Of a stretch of DNA of 62,033 nt, positions 52,567 through 60,989 are shown in pieces (the first letter of the stretch is position 1; every line of letters starts with the position of its first letter). The stretch is from Nocardia pseudovaccinii NBRC 100343 (GTDB lineage: Bacteria > Actinomycetota > Actinomycetes > Mycobacteriales > Mycobacteriaceae): assembly GCF_001613225.1 (NCBI RefSeq), contig NZ_BDBY01000308.1, positions 1-62,033 on the forward strand. The letters are read 5' to 3'. The notes under the pieces are model-generated. The model saw only the letters and a list, made by a program, of their open reading frames with translations. It ran no database searches and was not told the origin of the DNA. Made by a program: the position numbers and the translations under genes.

Positions 52567-54198
52567 TCAGCTTGCCTCTGCAGTCCGCGAGGCACCGGCA
52601 ACATGCTCGGGGTCGCGCTCCGATGCATATGCCTTTGCGGCGCGGTAGTCGGGCTTGCCGCTGGGCGTGCGGGATACGGTATCGGTAACCCAGATCCGGC
52701 GCGGCAATTTGTAGCCGGCGAGGTGGGCACGCACATACCGTTCGAGATCCGCGAAGTCAATGGCTCCGTCGGCGGCCGACACGACGGCGGCCACCTCGTT
52801 ACCCCAGCGGTCGTGCGGTACGCCGATCACCACCGCGTCGTAGATGCCTGGGTGTGCTTTCACCACGGCCTCGACTTCCTCGGCAAATACCTTCTCCCCT
52901 CCGGTGTTGATCACCATGTTTCCGCGTCCGATCAGTGTGATCGAGCCGTCGGCCTCGACGCGGGCACGGTCGTCGGTGACCACGACCCGGGCGCCATCGA
53001 TGATGCGAAACAGCTTGTCGCTCTTGTCCGGTTCCTTGTAATAGCCGATCGGTACGGATCCGGTCTTGGCCAGCCACCCTTCGCCACCCGGCTGCACCGC
53101 CAGCCCGTCGTCGTCGAGCACGACGGCGCCCCGCCCTGTTTGCACCCGGGGCCCACGCGAGGGGTCGTCGCCCTTCTGGGCGAAGCCCATTCCCCCGAAA
53201 CCGGTTTCGGAAGACCCGATGGAGTCCGACACGATCACGTTCGGAAACAGCTCCAGTAGCTCGTTTTTCGTCGGCTGGGACAACAGCGCGGCACCGGAGG
53301 CGATCGCCACCAGTGAAGTCGCGTCGACAGAGGTCCCACGGTAGGCGTCGATCAGGGGCCGGGCCATGGCGTCGCCGGTGATCACCAGGATCTGAGGACG
53401 ATGCCGAGCTACGTTCTCCCACACTGTGGCCGGCTCAAATTTCGATACGAAGGCGACGGCGTTACCCGACCACAGAGCCGCTAAGGTCGGCATCATCGCC
53501 GCGGCATGGATCAGCGGCGGCAGGATGAACCACGTGCTCGGTTCGGTCTCGGCGCCCACGCGGGATTGCTGGAATTCGTCGGCAACCGGCTCACCGGTGT
53601 AGAAATCGACACCGCCGCCCAGTACCCGCCACATGTCCTCCTGCCGCCACATCACGCCTTTGGGCAGGCCCGTGGTGCCACCGGTGTACATCATGAACAG
53701 GTCATCGGAGCTGCGCTCAACGAACACTCGCGCGTCCGGCACGTCCCGCACTGCCTGCTCGAACGGCACCGAGTCGCTGACGATGTCGGAGCTGTCGTGT
53801 TCGTCGTCGACCACCACCGTATGCCGGAGACCGGGCACTCGCGGCCGGACCTGATCGACCAGCGGTGCATAGCACCGGTGGTGGACCAGCATCTCGAGGT
53901 CGGCATTGTCATAGACGTAATGCAGCTCCTCGGCACCGTATCGGTAGTTGATATTGATCGGCACCGCGCGAAGTTTGAAGCTCGCGACCAGCGTCACAAC
54001 CGTTTCGATGGAGTTGTGCATCTGGAACCCGATATGGGTTCCGGTGCCCGCGCCGGCGGCCGCGAGGTGACGGGCGAAACGGTTGGCGAGACTGTCCAAT
54101 TCTCGTAACGTGACCCGGCGGTCCCCCTGGATAAGGGCAAGCCGCTCGGGCATCGCGTCCACGGCGTGCTCGAACAGATCGGCGAAGTTGTTCGGCAT
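52567..54198 (-). CDS. Acyl-CoA synthetase, FadD19-like (steroid side-chain type)
   Basis: This 543-residue AMP-forming ligase has P-loop motif MMYTGGTTGLPKGVMWR near residue 168, SDSIGSSETGFGGM near 345, GRGNMVINTGGEKVFAEEVE near 445 and the C-terminal Lys region SRTPSGKPDYR near 515. It closely resembles M. tuberculosis FadD19, which activates cholesterol-derived side-chain acids, as I recall that sequence. It would make the CoA ester of the C26/27 acid produced by CYP125 and the aldehyde dehydrogenase. It is the last gene of the leftward operon SnoaL-like, unknown, fadD, with 21 bases to the gene before it. Confidence 0.9.
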   Translation of the reverse strand: MPNNFADLFEHAVDAMPERLALIQGDRRVTLRELDSLANRFARHLAAAGAGTGTHIGFQMHNSIETVVTLVASFKLRAVPININYRYGAEELHYVYDNADLEMLVHHRCYAPLVDQVRPRVPGLRHTVVVDDEHDSSDIVSDSVPFEQAVRDVPDARVFVERSSDDLFMMYTGGTTGLPKGVMWRQEDMWRVLGGGVDFYTGEPVADEFQQSRVGAETEPSTWFILPPLIHAAAMMPTLAALWSGNAVAFVSKFEPATVWENVARHRPQILVITGDAMARPLIDAYRGTSVDATSLVAIASGAALLSQPTKNELLELFPNVIVSDSIGSSETGFGGMGFAQKGDDPSRGPRVQTGRGAVVLDDDGLAVQPGGEGWLAKTGSVPIGYYKEPDKSDKLFRIIDGARVVVTDDRARVEADGSITLIGRGNMVINTGGEKVFAEEVEAVVKAHPGIYDAVVIGVPHDRWGNEVAAVVSAADGAIDFADLERYVRAHLAGYKLPRRIWVTDTVSRTPSGKPDYRAAKAYASERDPEHVAGASRTAEAS

Positions 54199-54219
54199 AG
54201 GTCTGTGCTCTTTCGCTGG

Positions 54220-55464
54220 TCAGCGGACAACGGTGAGGGGCAATGGGATGCCACGGTCGGTGAACGAGAACTCGGCGCCGGTGCTGATGCGGGTCAGCGC
54301 CACCTCCGCCAATTCAGGAAACGGGTCGTCCGCGGCGTCGATCACGAACTCGATATAGTCCGGGTCTTCGGCCCGCACACGAGAACGGAAGTGCGGGTTG
54401 ACTGCTCGGGCGATCGCGTCGATCGCGTCCGGATGATCCGCGTCGATCAGTGTGGGCCATACCCCGTCGACGAATGCACCGCCCTGCCGATCGAGCCGCA
54501 GTATCAGGCTGTCCGCCTTTCGTACGACTTCAATGGCCATGTAGGGCGCCGGGTTCCACGCCGGGTGCAGCATCAGGATCTGCGCCAGTGCCGCGAGGTC
54601 GTCGCCGAGATCGAGCGCCCTCCGCAGCCGTTCGGCTGTCACGCCCGCAACCCCGGCGAACTGCTTGCGACCGATGTCGCGAGCAGTCTGCTCGTCCACG
54701 CGTTCCCGGATCGCGATCAAGAACCCGAGCACGAGTAGATGCTGTTGAAGGCAAACTTCGTCGGCCAGACGCACGAGCGCCGACTTGGAGAAGTCGGCGA
54801 ACCGCAGATCGCTCAACAGCGGTCCTGAGTAATCGTGATGTCCATCGTCGGCAGGGTCGACGGGTTCCAGTTCGACTCGCGCCGCAGCTGAATCGGCGAC
54901 AGTGTCAGCGTTGCGCGGCACGGCCGGTGGCACGTGTGCGGGGTCGATGGTGACCTTCCACGCGCACACCGGCCGCCGGTCGGCAGGCACGCGCGGCGGC
55001 CGATGAATGGGCCGCACCTGCGCGTACGGATTGGTGGCCAGAGCCGTGGCATCGAAGGTCGGGTCCTCGATGGTGTGACACATGGCCGTGACGTATTTGT
55101 CACCCAGCGGCTCGACGTCGGCGAGTGCACCGCAGTGGTCCAGCCAGAACTCACCGTGGTCGTGATCGTCGACGCGGAAACGGAAGTCGAGAAACTGCGG
55201 CGGCGCACCGATATCCAGCTGCAGCCCCTTGAAGATCGTCTCAACGCTGTCGCCGCGGAAGTTCATCGCCTGCTGCATCCGGCGGGTGTAGACCGGGCTG
55301 GCAACCTGCCACTCCTCGATCGCCACCTCGGCCATACCATCGCGCCCGAAGGCGGCGATGGTATGTGCCATCCCGGATCTGTCGATCAGATGACCGCACA
55401 ACAGCAATTCCGGAACCAGAATCGCCAGCTGTTCCCGGGACAGTTCGGCGTATCGGCTGATCAT
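54220..55464 (-). CDS. Conserved-looking hypothetical protein of the fadD operon
   Basis: This is a 414-residue soluble protein whose family I cannot name. The first 90 residues are helical (ELSREQLAILVPELLLCGHL). HDHGEFWLDHCGALADVEPL near residue 105 resembles a His/Cys/Asp-rich site that could bind metal. The C-terminal half has VWPTLIDADHPDAIDAIARA and ends in a strand-rich stretch. It is coupled to the SnoaL-like gene (TGATG overlap) and lies 21 bases before the FadD19-like ligase, so it should act in the same pathway. ATG at 55464 and GTG at 55467 are both possible starts. Confidence 0.75.
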   Translation of the reverse strand: MISRYAELSREQLAILVPELLLCGHLIDRSGMAHTIAAFGRDGMAEVAIEEWQVASPVYTRRMQQAMNFRGDSVETIFKGLQLDIGAPPQFLDFRFRVDDHDHGEFWLDHCGALADVEPLGDKYVTAMCHTIEDPTFDATALATNPYAQVRPIHRPPRVPADRRPVCAWKVTIDPAHVPPAVPRNADTVADSAAARVELEPVDPADDGHHDYSGPLLSDLRFADFSKSALVRLADEVCLQQHLLVLGFLIAIRERVDEQTARDIGRKQFAGVAGVTAERLRRALDLGDDLAALAQILMLHPAWNPAPYMAIEVVRKADSLILRLDRQGGAFVDGVWPTLIDADHPDAIDAIARAVNPHFRSRVRAEDPDYIEFVIDAADDPFPELAEVALTRISTGAEFSFTDRGIPLPLTVVR

Positions 55465-56021
55465 CACCTATCCCACAACTGGACTGGGGCCTTGCCGATG
55501 CGGTACCAGCCCGGCAGCGGACCGGCCGTAGTCCGTTCGATGCGCTTACGCATACCTTCGGACAAGGCATCAGCGGCCATCATCTCGACGAATAGCGCAG
55601 ACACGTTGCCGAAGTCGAAGAAGTCGCGCTGCCATGCCCACTGGTAGTTTCCGCCGTAACGGAACCAGCTACCCCCGATCCCCTCGACGGCGTAGTTGGT
55701 GCCGTCGGGTCGCTTCGCGCTACTGACCTGCTTCCATAAACCGATCACGTATCCGGAACGTTCGTCGACGACGAACTCCTGGTAGGGGTAGCTCCACCCT
55801 TCCAGTCCATCCATCTCCTGCCCGACCGCGATGTCGCGGATCTCGTCCCGGCCGACGGCCATGAATTCGCTTTCCGCGCCGTAGTTCCAGCCGTAGGTGG
55901 CGGCCTCGGTGTACATGTCCGCCAGTCCGCGCCAATCACCGACGGCCTCGCATTTCTTGTTGAGCTCCACCCAGCGGCGAACCGTCTCGTCGAGTTCCTC
56001 GCGTGTGAATGCTGCAGCCAT
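55464..56021 (-). CDS. SnoaL/NTF2-like protein
   Basis: This 185-residue protein has the cone-shaped NTF2/SnoaL fold: a helical N-terminus (DETVRRWVELNKKCEAVGDW), LADMYTEAATYGWNYG, VGRDEIRDI, and strands rich in Trp and Tyr (SWFRYGGNYQWAWQRDFFDF). Members include ketosteroid isomerases, polyketide cyclases and epoxide hydrolases. The catalytic acids of true ketosteroid isomerase cannot be placed with certainty. It opens the leftward operon with the unknown gene and the FadD19-like ligase. AAGGGT precedes the ATG at 56021, and operator array E lies 100 bases upstream. Confidence 0.78.
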   Translation of the reverse strand: MAAAFTREELDETVRRWVELNKKCEAVGDWRGLADMYTEAATYGWNYGAESEFMAVGRDEIRDIAVGQEMDGLEGWSYPYQEFVVDERSGYVIGLWKQVSSAKRPDGTNYAVEGIGGSWFRYGGNYQWAWQRDFFDFGNVSALFVEMMAADALSEGMRKRIERTTAGPLPGWYRIGKAPVQLWDR

Positions 56022-56121
56022 GGTTGACGACCCTTCTATCTTCCGATTGCGCACCGTGCTGTTGATTCGTCACCGCACGTAGAACGCTGATTCTCGGCCT
56101 CCGAGCACACTCCGAGACACG

Positions 56122-56156
56122 TGTCTGGACGGTAGCACTTTACACATGTCCATACA
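56122..56156. promoter_or_regulatory. Operator array E upstream of the SnoaL-fadD operon
   Basis: TGTCTGGACG (56122) and TGTCCATACA (56147) flank a weak central unit. The spacing is 25 bases, one more than two 12-bp steps. TGTCCATACA is identical to a unit before CYP51-2. The array is 100 bases from the operon start. Confidence 0.55.
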
Positions 56157-56268
56157 ACCGTCAGTTTGTATGGCGACGCCGCGGCACTCCTCTGGCGGTG
56201 TCAGTCCCCGACACGTCGTGTCGTGGCTGACTATCACTCCCCCGCCACGACACGAGCCGAGCCGTCGA

Positions 56269-57030
56269 TCAGATCTTCAGGGCGTGGGTTGCAGTGGCGC
56301 CACCGTCGGCAACGAATTCCGCGCCAGTGCTGTAGGAGCTGTCATCGCTGGCCAGGAAGACCACCATCTCCGCAACTTCATCGGGTGTACCGACACGCCC
56401 CAACGGGAGCTTCTCCTTCAGCCAGTCGGTCGGCATCTCGGCGCCACCGAGCGCTTCGGAGACCATGCGCGTATCGATCATCCCCGGGTGAACCGAGTTC
56501 ACCCGGATACCGGCCGGACCGAGTTCGACGGCGGCAGACTTGGTCATGCCGCGAATCGCAAATTTACTTGCCGCATAGGCGATTACGAGCGGTGTTGCGG
56601 CCAGACCGTCCACGGATGAGATGTTGACGATGGAACCTCCCCCAGCCGTACGCATCGGCTCGGCGACCGCACGCATGCCCAAGAAGGTCCCCACCTGATT
56701 GACGCGAATCACCCGCTCGTAGTCGGAGAGGGTGGTGTCCGCCAGCGCTGCGAAATGCAGAATGCCCGCGTTGTTCACCAGAACATTCACCTGGCCGAAC
56801 TCGGTCACCGTACGATCGACGGCCACCTGCCACTGATCCTCGTCGGTGACATCGAGATGTTGATAAACAGCCGCTGACCCCAGCGTCCCCGCCAGCAACT
56901 TTCCCGGCTCGTCGAGAACATCGGCGATGACGACCTTCGCGCCCTCCTGGACGAATCGTGTTGCCGCAGCGGCCCCTTGACCGCGTGCGCCACCGGTGAT
57001 CAGTGCCGTTTTTCCATCGAGCCGGCCCAT
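56269..57030 (-). CDS. SDR oxidoreductase of the hydroxysteroid dehydrogenase type
   Basis: This 253-residue SDR is similar to the gene at 31514. It has TALITGGARGQGAAAATRF, IADVLDEPGKLLAG, VNNAGILHF, ISSVDGL with the catalytic Ser, YAASKFA with YxxxK near residue 150, and SSYSTGAEFVADGG near the end. It probably acts on a ring hydroxyl with NAD(H). AGGAGG lies seven bases before the ATG at 57030, an ideal ribosome site. It is divergent from the TetR gene at 57306. Array H is located in the shared spacer, and the gene appears to be monocistronic. Confidence 0.88.
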   Translation of the reverse strand: MGRLDGKTALITGGARGQGAAAATRFVQEGAKVVIADVLDEPGKLLAGTLGSAAVYQHLDVTDEDQWQVAVDRTVTEFGQVNVLVNNAGILHFAALADTTLSDYERVIRVNQVGTFLGMRAVAEPMRTAGGGSIVNISSVDGLAATPLVIAYAASKFAIRGMTKSAAVELGPAGIRVNSVHPGMIDTRMVSEALGGAEMPTDWLKEKLPLGRVGTPDEVAEMVVFLASDDSSYSTGAEFVADGGATATHALKI

Positions 57031-57158
57031 GGCCAACCTCCTGACTACAGCCCGTACCGAGCCGCCATCGATCGACCGTCTCGGACACGAGGGTTCGGAA
57101 CAGATACAGCGGTGCCGTGGCGGGATATCGACTCACCACACTCGTCGAGCACCGACCC

Positions 57159-57192
57159 ATCCAGGACAGATGAACAGACAGGTGTCCGAAAC
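57159..57192. promoter_or_regulatory. Operator array H upstream of the SDR
   Basis: ATCCAGGACA (57159), TGAACAGACA (57171) and TGTCCGAAAC (57183) lie on an exact 12-bp register but match the consensus less well than other arrays. It lies 128 bases before the SDR start and 115 before the TetR start. Confidence 0.45.
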
Positions 57193-57275
57193 TTACCATG
57201 CGCCTGGCTCAGGCGGACATCGCGCGCGATTCGCGCCGGCTCAATACCGGTGGGACGACATCGAGCCCGTTGCTG

Positions 57276-57301
57276 TTTACAGGCGTATAGCCTACTGTAA
57301 A
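57276..57301. promoter_or_regulatory. Inverted repeat at the tetR start
   Basis: TTTACAG at 57276-57282 and CTGTAAA at 57295-57301 are a perfect 7-bp inverted repeat with a 12-base spacer, ending four bases before the tetR ATG. It is a likely autoregulatory site for the gene at 57306, distinct from the TGTC-type arrays. Confidence 0.6.
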
Positions 57302-57305
57302 TCAA

Positions 57306-57896
57306 ATGGTGGAGGCAGCGACGCAGCCCGGCGCAGGTAGACGTTCCCTGGCCGGCCGCTCGACGGATACGGTGGATCGCCTGCTCGACGCTGCTCTAGA
57401 GGTTCTGCGCGAGCAGGGCTACGACCAGTTGTCGATGCGCGAGGTATGCCGCAGAGCAGGACTCACGCATGCAACAGCCTACGGCTACTTCTCAGCGAAA
57501 CAGCATCTCGTGGCCGAAGCCTACTGGCGCCGAATCCGCGGGTGGTGTTCACTCCCGGTCACCGGCGAGACTCCGCTCGAACGACTGTCCTCGGTCTTCA
57601 CCGAGATGGGCGAATTAATGGCCGAGGAACCCGAGCTGAGCGTCGCGGCCTCTGCCGCGATCCTCAGCCACGATCCTGATGTGTCGGCGTTACGGACCCG
57701 GATCGGTGGCGCCATGCGCGATCGGTTGCGAACCGCTCTCGGCGGTACGTGCACCGACGAAGTTCTCGACGCACTGAACATCGGGGTCAGCGGGGCGATG
57801 ATCCAGGCCGGAATGAACTATTACACCTATGAAGGCATGGCCGTTCGACTGACATCGCTCGCAGGCCTCCTGCTGGCCGCCACCAACGAGCGCTGA
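57306..57896 (+). CDS. TetR-family regulator, paralogue of the 19642 gene
   Basis: This 196-residue regulator has the TetR HTH at residues 20-68 (TVDRLLDAALEVLREQGYDQ, then AGLTHATAYGYFSAKQHLV). A helical C-terminal domain contains MGELMAEEPELSVAASAAIL, which parallels the 19642 protein, including the DDPDV-like segment (SHDPDVSALRTRIG). A TTTACAG/CTGTAAA repeat lies directly before its ATG. It precedes an SDR and the second CYP51, as the other TetR precedes the first CYP51. Either of the two could recognise the TGTC-type arrays. Confidence 0.85.
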   Translation: MVEAATQPGAGRRSLAGRSTDTVDRLLDAALEVLREQGYDQLSMREVCRRAGLTHATAYGYFSAKQHLVAEAYWRRIRGWCSLPVTGETPLERLSSVFTEMGELMAEEPELSVAASAAILSHDPDVSALRTRIGGAMRDRLRTALGGTCTDEVLDALNIGVSGAMIQAGMNYYTYEGMAVRLTSLAGLLLAATNER

Positions 57897-57977
57897 CCCG
57901 AGAGTCAACCTCCGCATCCGCCGGTACAACTTTCGTGCACCGTGCGCCTGTTCTCCAATGTGAAAGCGAAAATTGAC

Positions 57978-58958
57978 ATGACCGGACAGACACCATGGTC
58001 CGTGGCAACGACCGCCGATCAATCCGGCCGGGTCGCCCTGGTGACCGGCGCCAACACCGGGATAGGTCTCGAGATCGCCCGCGCCCTGGCCGCGCGCCAC
58101 GCGACCGTCGTCCTCGCCTGCCGCAATACCGATTCAGCGCGCCGCGCCGCGCTCGACATCACCACCTCGGTCCCGGGCGCCGACGTCCGGACCGTCCCGC
58201 TGAATTTGGCCGACCTGAATTCGATTGCCGCAGCAGCCGCTTCCCTATGCGACACATTTCCCGTCATCGACCTGTTGATCAACAATGCCGGCGTCATGGC
58301 TTCCGAGCCCTCGCGCACCGTCGACGGCTTCGAATCCGATTTCGGCACGAATTTCCTCGGCCATTTCGCCCTCACCGGCCGGTTGATCGATGTCATCAAC
58401 GCCGCACCGGCCGCTCGCATCGTCACCGTCAGCAGCATCACCCACCGGCGCCGCACAGCCACCCTCGATTTCGACGATCTGCACAGCCACAACGGTTTCG
58501 ACACGGCACTCACCTACTCCCGGTCGAAGATGGCCGGAATGACCTTCATGATCGAAATGCAACGGCGTCTCAGCGTGGCGGGGCATTCGACGATATCTCT
58601 CGCCGCACACCCAGGCGGTGTCAGGACCAACATCCTGCACAACCAGAATCCGTTGGTGCGTATGGTCTACAACCCTCGTCTTGCCCGGCTCACCAGCTGG
58701 TTCACCCAGAGCCCGGCCGATGGCGCCCGACCGGTTCTGCGCGCTGCCCTCGATCCCGACGCTGAGGGCGGCGATTTCTTCGGGCCATCCGGGCGCGGCG
58801 AGCTGGTCGGCCCACCGGTGCCGGTCGCGATCTCCCGCCGCGCCCAAGACCCCGACTCCGGCCGACGTCTGTGGGATGCCGCAGAAGAAATGACGAAGGT
58901 CCGGTTCCTCAACGACGGAACCCACCATCTCGACGCCGACGAGCCTCGCACACGGTAA
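57978..58958 (+). CDS. SDR oxidoreductase, retinol dehydrogenase/protochlorophyllide-reductase-like
   Basis: This 326-residue SDR has VALVTGANTGIGLEIARAL at the nucleotide site and ACRNTDSARRA, which suggests NADP use. NNAGVM, then SSITHRR with the catalytic Ser, and YSRSKMAGM with YxxxK near residue 180 follow. HPGGVRTNI and a 60-residue C-terminal extension match the WWOX/retinol-dehydrogenase-like branch, distinct from the two FabG3-like SDRs in this window. It could reduce a carbonyl on a lipophilic substrate. ATG at 57978 is preferred over the upstream frame start at 57942. CYP51-2 lies further along on the same strand. Confidence 0.83.
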   Translation: MTGQTPWSVATTADQSGRVALVTGANTGIGLEIARALAARHATVVLACRNTDSARRAALDITTSVPGADVRTVPLNLADLNSIAAAAASLCDTFPVIDLLINNAGVMASEPSRTVDGFESDFGTNFLGHFALTGRLIDVINAAPAARIVTVSSITHRRRTATLDFDDLHSHNGFDTALTYSRSKMAGMTFMIEMQRRLSVAGHSTISLAAHPGGVRTNILHNQNPLVRMVYNPRLARLTSWFTQSPADGARPVLRAALDPDAEGGDFFGPSGRGELVGPPVPVAISRRAQDPDSGRRLWDAAEEMTKVRFLNDGTHHLDADEPRTR

Positions 58959-59380
58959 GCACCCACAGACGCGAACGACGCCGACCGTTCGGCGGCGGTC
59001 ACGGGATGGATGGTCAGGGGACGGGATCTGAACTTCGCACCGGCGGTGCGGGATTCGCTCGAATTTCGTCAACCTCGTCTTCGAAGTGCTCTCGTGCCGG
59101 ACACCGGTGCTGTGCGCGTGGAATACCGCCTAGCACAAGGGGTTTCAGGGAGTGTAGATCGATGCACGCGCCTAGCCGACAGCGACGATCAGGCACGCCC
59201 AGCGCTTTACAGTCCGGCTTTTAAAAATTAGTTGCGCATCCATTCACCGGCCGGTCACCACACCACCCCGAACTCGACGAATTCAGAGCCGGCTTCTACC
59301 GCCGATGCCCGGCCCGTCCAGTCGTTGCGGCACGCACAACTGCTCGACCGTCCTTGTTCGACCCATTGGATCCATAGTAC
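58959..59380. other. Intergenic stretch before CYP51-2
   Basis: No gene is supported in these 420 bases. Short frames on both strands have no recognisable product. The right end holds an AT-rich stretch near 59220 and leads into operator array B. Confidence 0.45.
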
Positions 59381-59402
59381 TGTCCATACAACTGTCTATA
59401 CT
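59381..59402. promoter_or_regulatory. Operator array B upstream of CYP51-2
   Basis: TGTCCATACA (59381) and TGTCTATACT (59393) lie 12 bp apart, preceded by ATAGTAC, which also precedes array A at the other CYP51. The array ends 33 bases before the start codon. Confidence 0.65.
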
Positions 59403-59435
59403 GGTGTAAACCAATCTGCAAGGAGGTTCCGGAAA

Positions 59436-60797
59436 ATGACCTTGGTCAAACCCCATCAGGTGTCCGGCGGGGAGCACGAACACGGCCACTTGGAAGAATT
59501 CCGCACCGATCCGATCGCTCTGATGCGGCGGCTACGCGACGAATGCGGTGATGTCGGGTCGTTCCGGCTGGCTGACAAAGACGTCATCCTGCTATCGGGC
59601 GCCGAAGCAAATGAATTCTTCTTCCGCGCCGCAGACGAGGATCTCGACCAAGGTTCCGCCTACCCATTCATGAAGCCGATCTTCGGCGAAGGGGTCGTAT
59701 TCGACGCCAGCCCCGAGCGTCGCAAGGAGATGCTGCACAACCAGGCCCTGCGCGGGGACTTCATGCGCGGGCACGCGGAAACCATCGCGCACGAGGTACA
59801 CCAGATCTTGGAGCGTTGGGACGACGAGGGCGAGATCGATCTGCTCGAATTCTTCGCCGAGCTGACCATCTACACCTCCTCGGCCTGCCTCATCGGCAAG
59901 AAATTCCGCGACGAACTCGACGAACGGTTCGCCCGCCTTTACCACGAGCTCGAGCGCGGCACCGACGCTCTCTGCTATGTCGACCCGTACGCGCCGATCG
60001 AGAGCTTCCGTATCCGCGACGAAGCACGCGCAAAGCTGGTCGATCTGGTCCAAGAAATCATGGACGGCCGGATCGCGAATCCACCGCAAGGCAAAGAGGA
60101 TCGCGACATGCTCGATGTGCTCGTATCCATCCGGGACGAAAACGGCGAACTACGATTCTCCGCCAGTGAGATCACCGGCATCTTCATCTCCATGATGTTC
60201 GCCGGGCACCATACCACCTCCGGCACCGCGGCATGGACCACCATCGAATTGGTCCGCAACCCCGATGTACTCAACCAGGTCGTCACCGAACTCGACGAGC
60301 TCTACGCCGATGGCCAAGACGTCAGTTTCCACGCGCTGCGCCAGATTCCGCAGTTGGAGGCGACACTGAAGGAAACCCTGCGACTGCACCCTCCGCTGAT
60401 CATCCTGATGCGCGTCGCCCGCGACGAATTCGACGTCTGCGGCCACAGCATCGCGCCGGGCGACCTCGTCGCGACCACACCGGCAATCTCCAACCGGCTC
60501 GCCGAGGACTTCCCCGATCCCGACCGCTTCGACCCCAGCCGCTACATCGACCCCAACCAGGCAGACCTGGTCAACCGCTGGACCTGGATCCCGTTCGGCG
60601 CCGGCCGCCACCGCTGCGTCGGCCAGGCCTTCGCCCTCATGCAACTCAAGGCCATCTTCTCGATCCTGCTGCGGGACTGGGAATTCGAACTGGCACAGCC
60701 ATCGGAAACCTACCGTAACGACCACTCTAAAATGGTGGTCCAGCTGCAGCAGCCGTGCACCGCCCGTTACCGGCGACGTACTTCGGTCGCTGCATGA
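59436..60797 (+). CDS. cyp51: CYP51-type cytochrome P450 (sterol 14alpha-demethylase), copy 2
   Basis: This 453-residue P450 is clearly homologous to the CYP51 at 20705 and to bacterial CYP51B1. It has VSGGEHEHGHLEEFRTDPI at the start, YPFMKPIFGEGVVFDA, FAGHHTTSGTAAWT in helix I near residue 255, KETLRLHPPLIILM, and FGAGRHRCVGQAFALM with the haem Cys near residue 393. It ends in RYRRRTSVAA. AAGGAGG at 59420-59426 gives a strong ribosome site. Two CYP51 genes in one cluster are unusual for an actinobacterium. A decayed hydratase overlaps its end. The two copies may differ in substrate, or one may be on its way to loss. Confidence 0.95.
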   Translation: MTLVKPHQVSGGEHEHGHLEEFRTDPIALMRRLRDECGDVGSFRLADKDVILLSGAEANEFFFRAADEDLDQGSAYPFMKPIFGEGVVFDASPERRKEMLHNQALRGDFMRGHAETIAHEVHQILERWDDEGEIDLLEFFAELTIYTSSACLIGKKFRDELDERFARLYHELERGTDALCYVDPYAPIESFRIRDEARAKLVDLVQEIMDGRIANPPQGKEDRDMLDVLVSIRDENGELRFSASEITGIFISMMFAGHHTTSGTAAWTTIELVRNPDVLNQVVTELDELYADGQDVSFHALRQIPQLEATLKETLRLHPPLIILMRVARDEFDVCGHSIAPGDLVATTPAISNRLAEDFPDPDRFDPSRYIDPNQADLVNRWTWIPFGAGRHRCVGQAFALMQLKAIFSILLRDWEFELAQPSETYRNDHSKMVVQLQQPCTARYRRRTSVAA

Positions 60798-60960
60798 GCG
60801 ACGACCTCGTCCTCGTCGAGGAGCGCCCCGGCCCCACATCGCGCTGGTCACGCTGAATCGGCAGGAGCGGATGTTCGGTGGTACTCGACCTGATGTTGCC
60901 GTTGAAGTCGGCCACCGAAGAGATCAAGCACGACGATTCGGATCGGGATCTGGACAAACG
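60794..60960 (+). pseudogene. Enoyl-CoA hydratase N-terminal fragment
   Basis: The first residues of a crotonase-type protein are visible (MSDDLVLVEERPGP, then after a shift HIALVTLNRQERM, then after another shift LMLPLKSATEEIKHD). They resemble a hydratase family that starts with LVLVE and RPERMNA. The ATG overlaps the end of CYP51-2 (ATGA), so it was once translationally coupled. Everything after about 55 residues is missing. Confidence 0.65.
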
Positions 60961-60989
60961 ATCCGCGCGCCGGGCCGTGGTTACGGGCG

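Noticed and set aside
19607..59402. KstR or KstR2 operators
   Set aside because: I looked for an AACAAGTT-like or CTAGAAC-like core as known for KstR and for the KstR2 AnCAAGnnCTTGnT form and saw none in these arrays.
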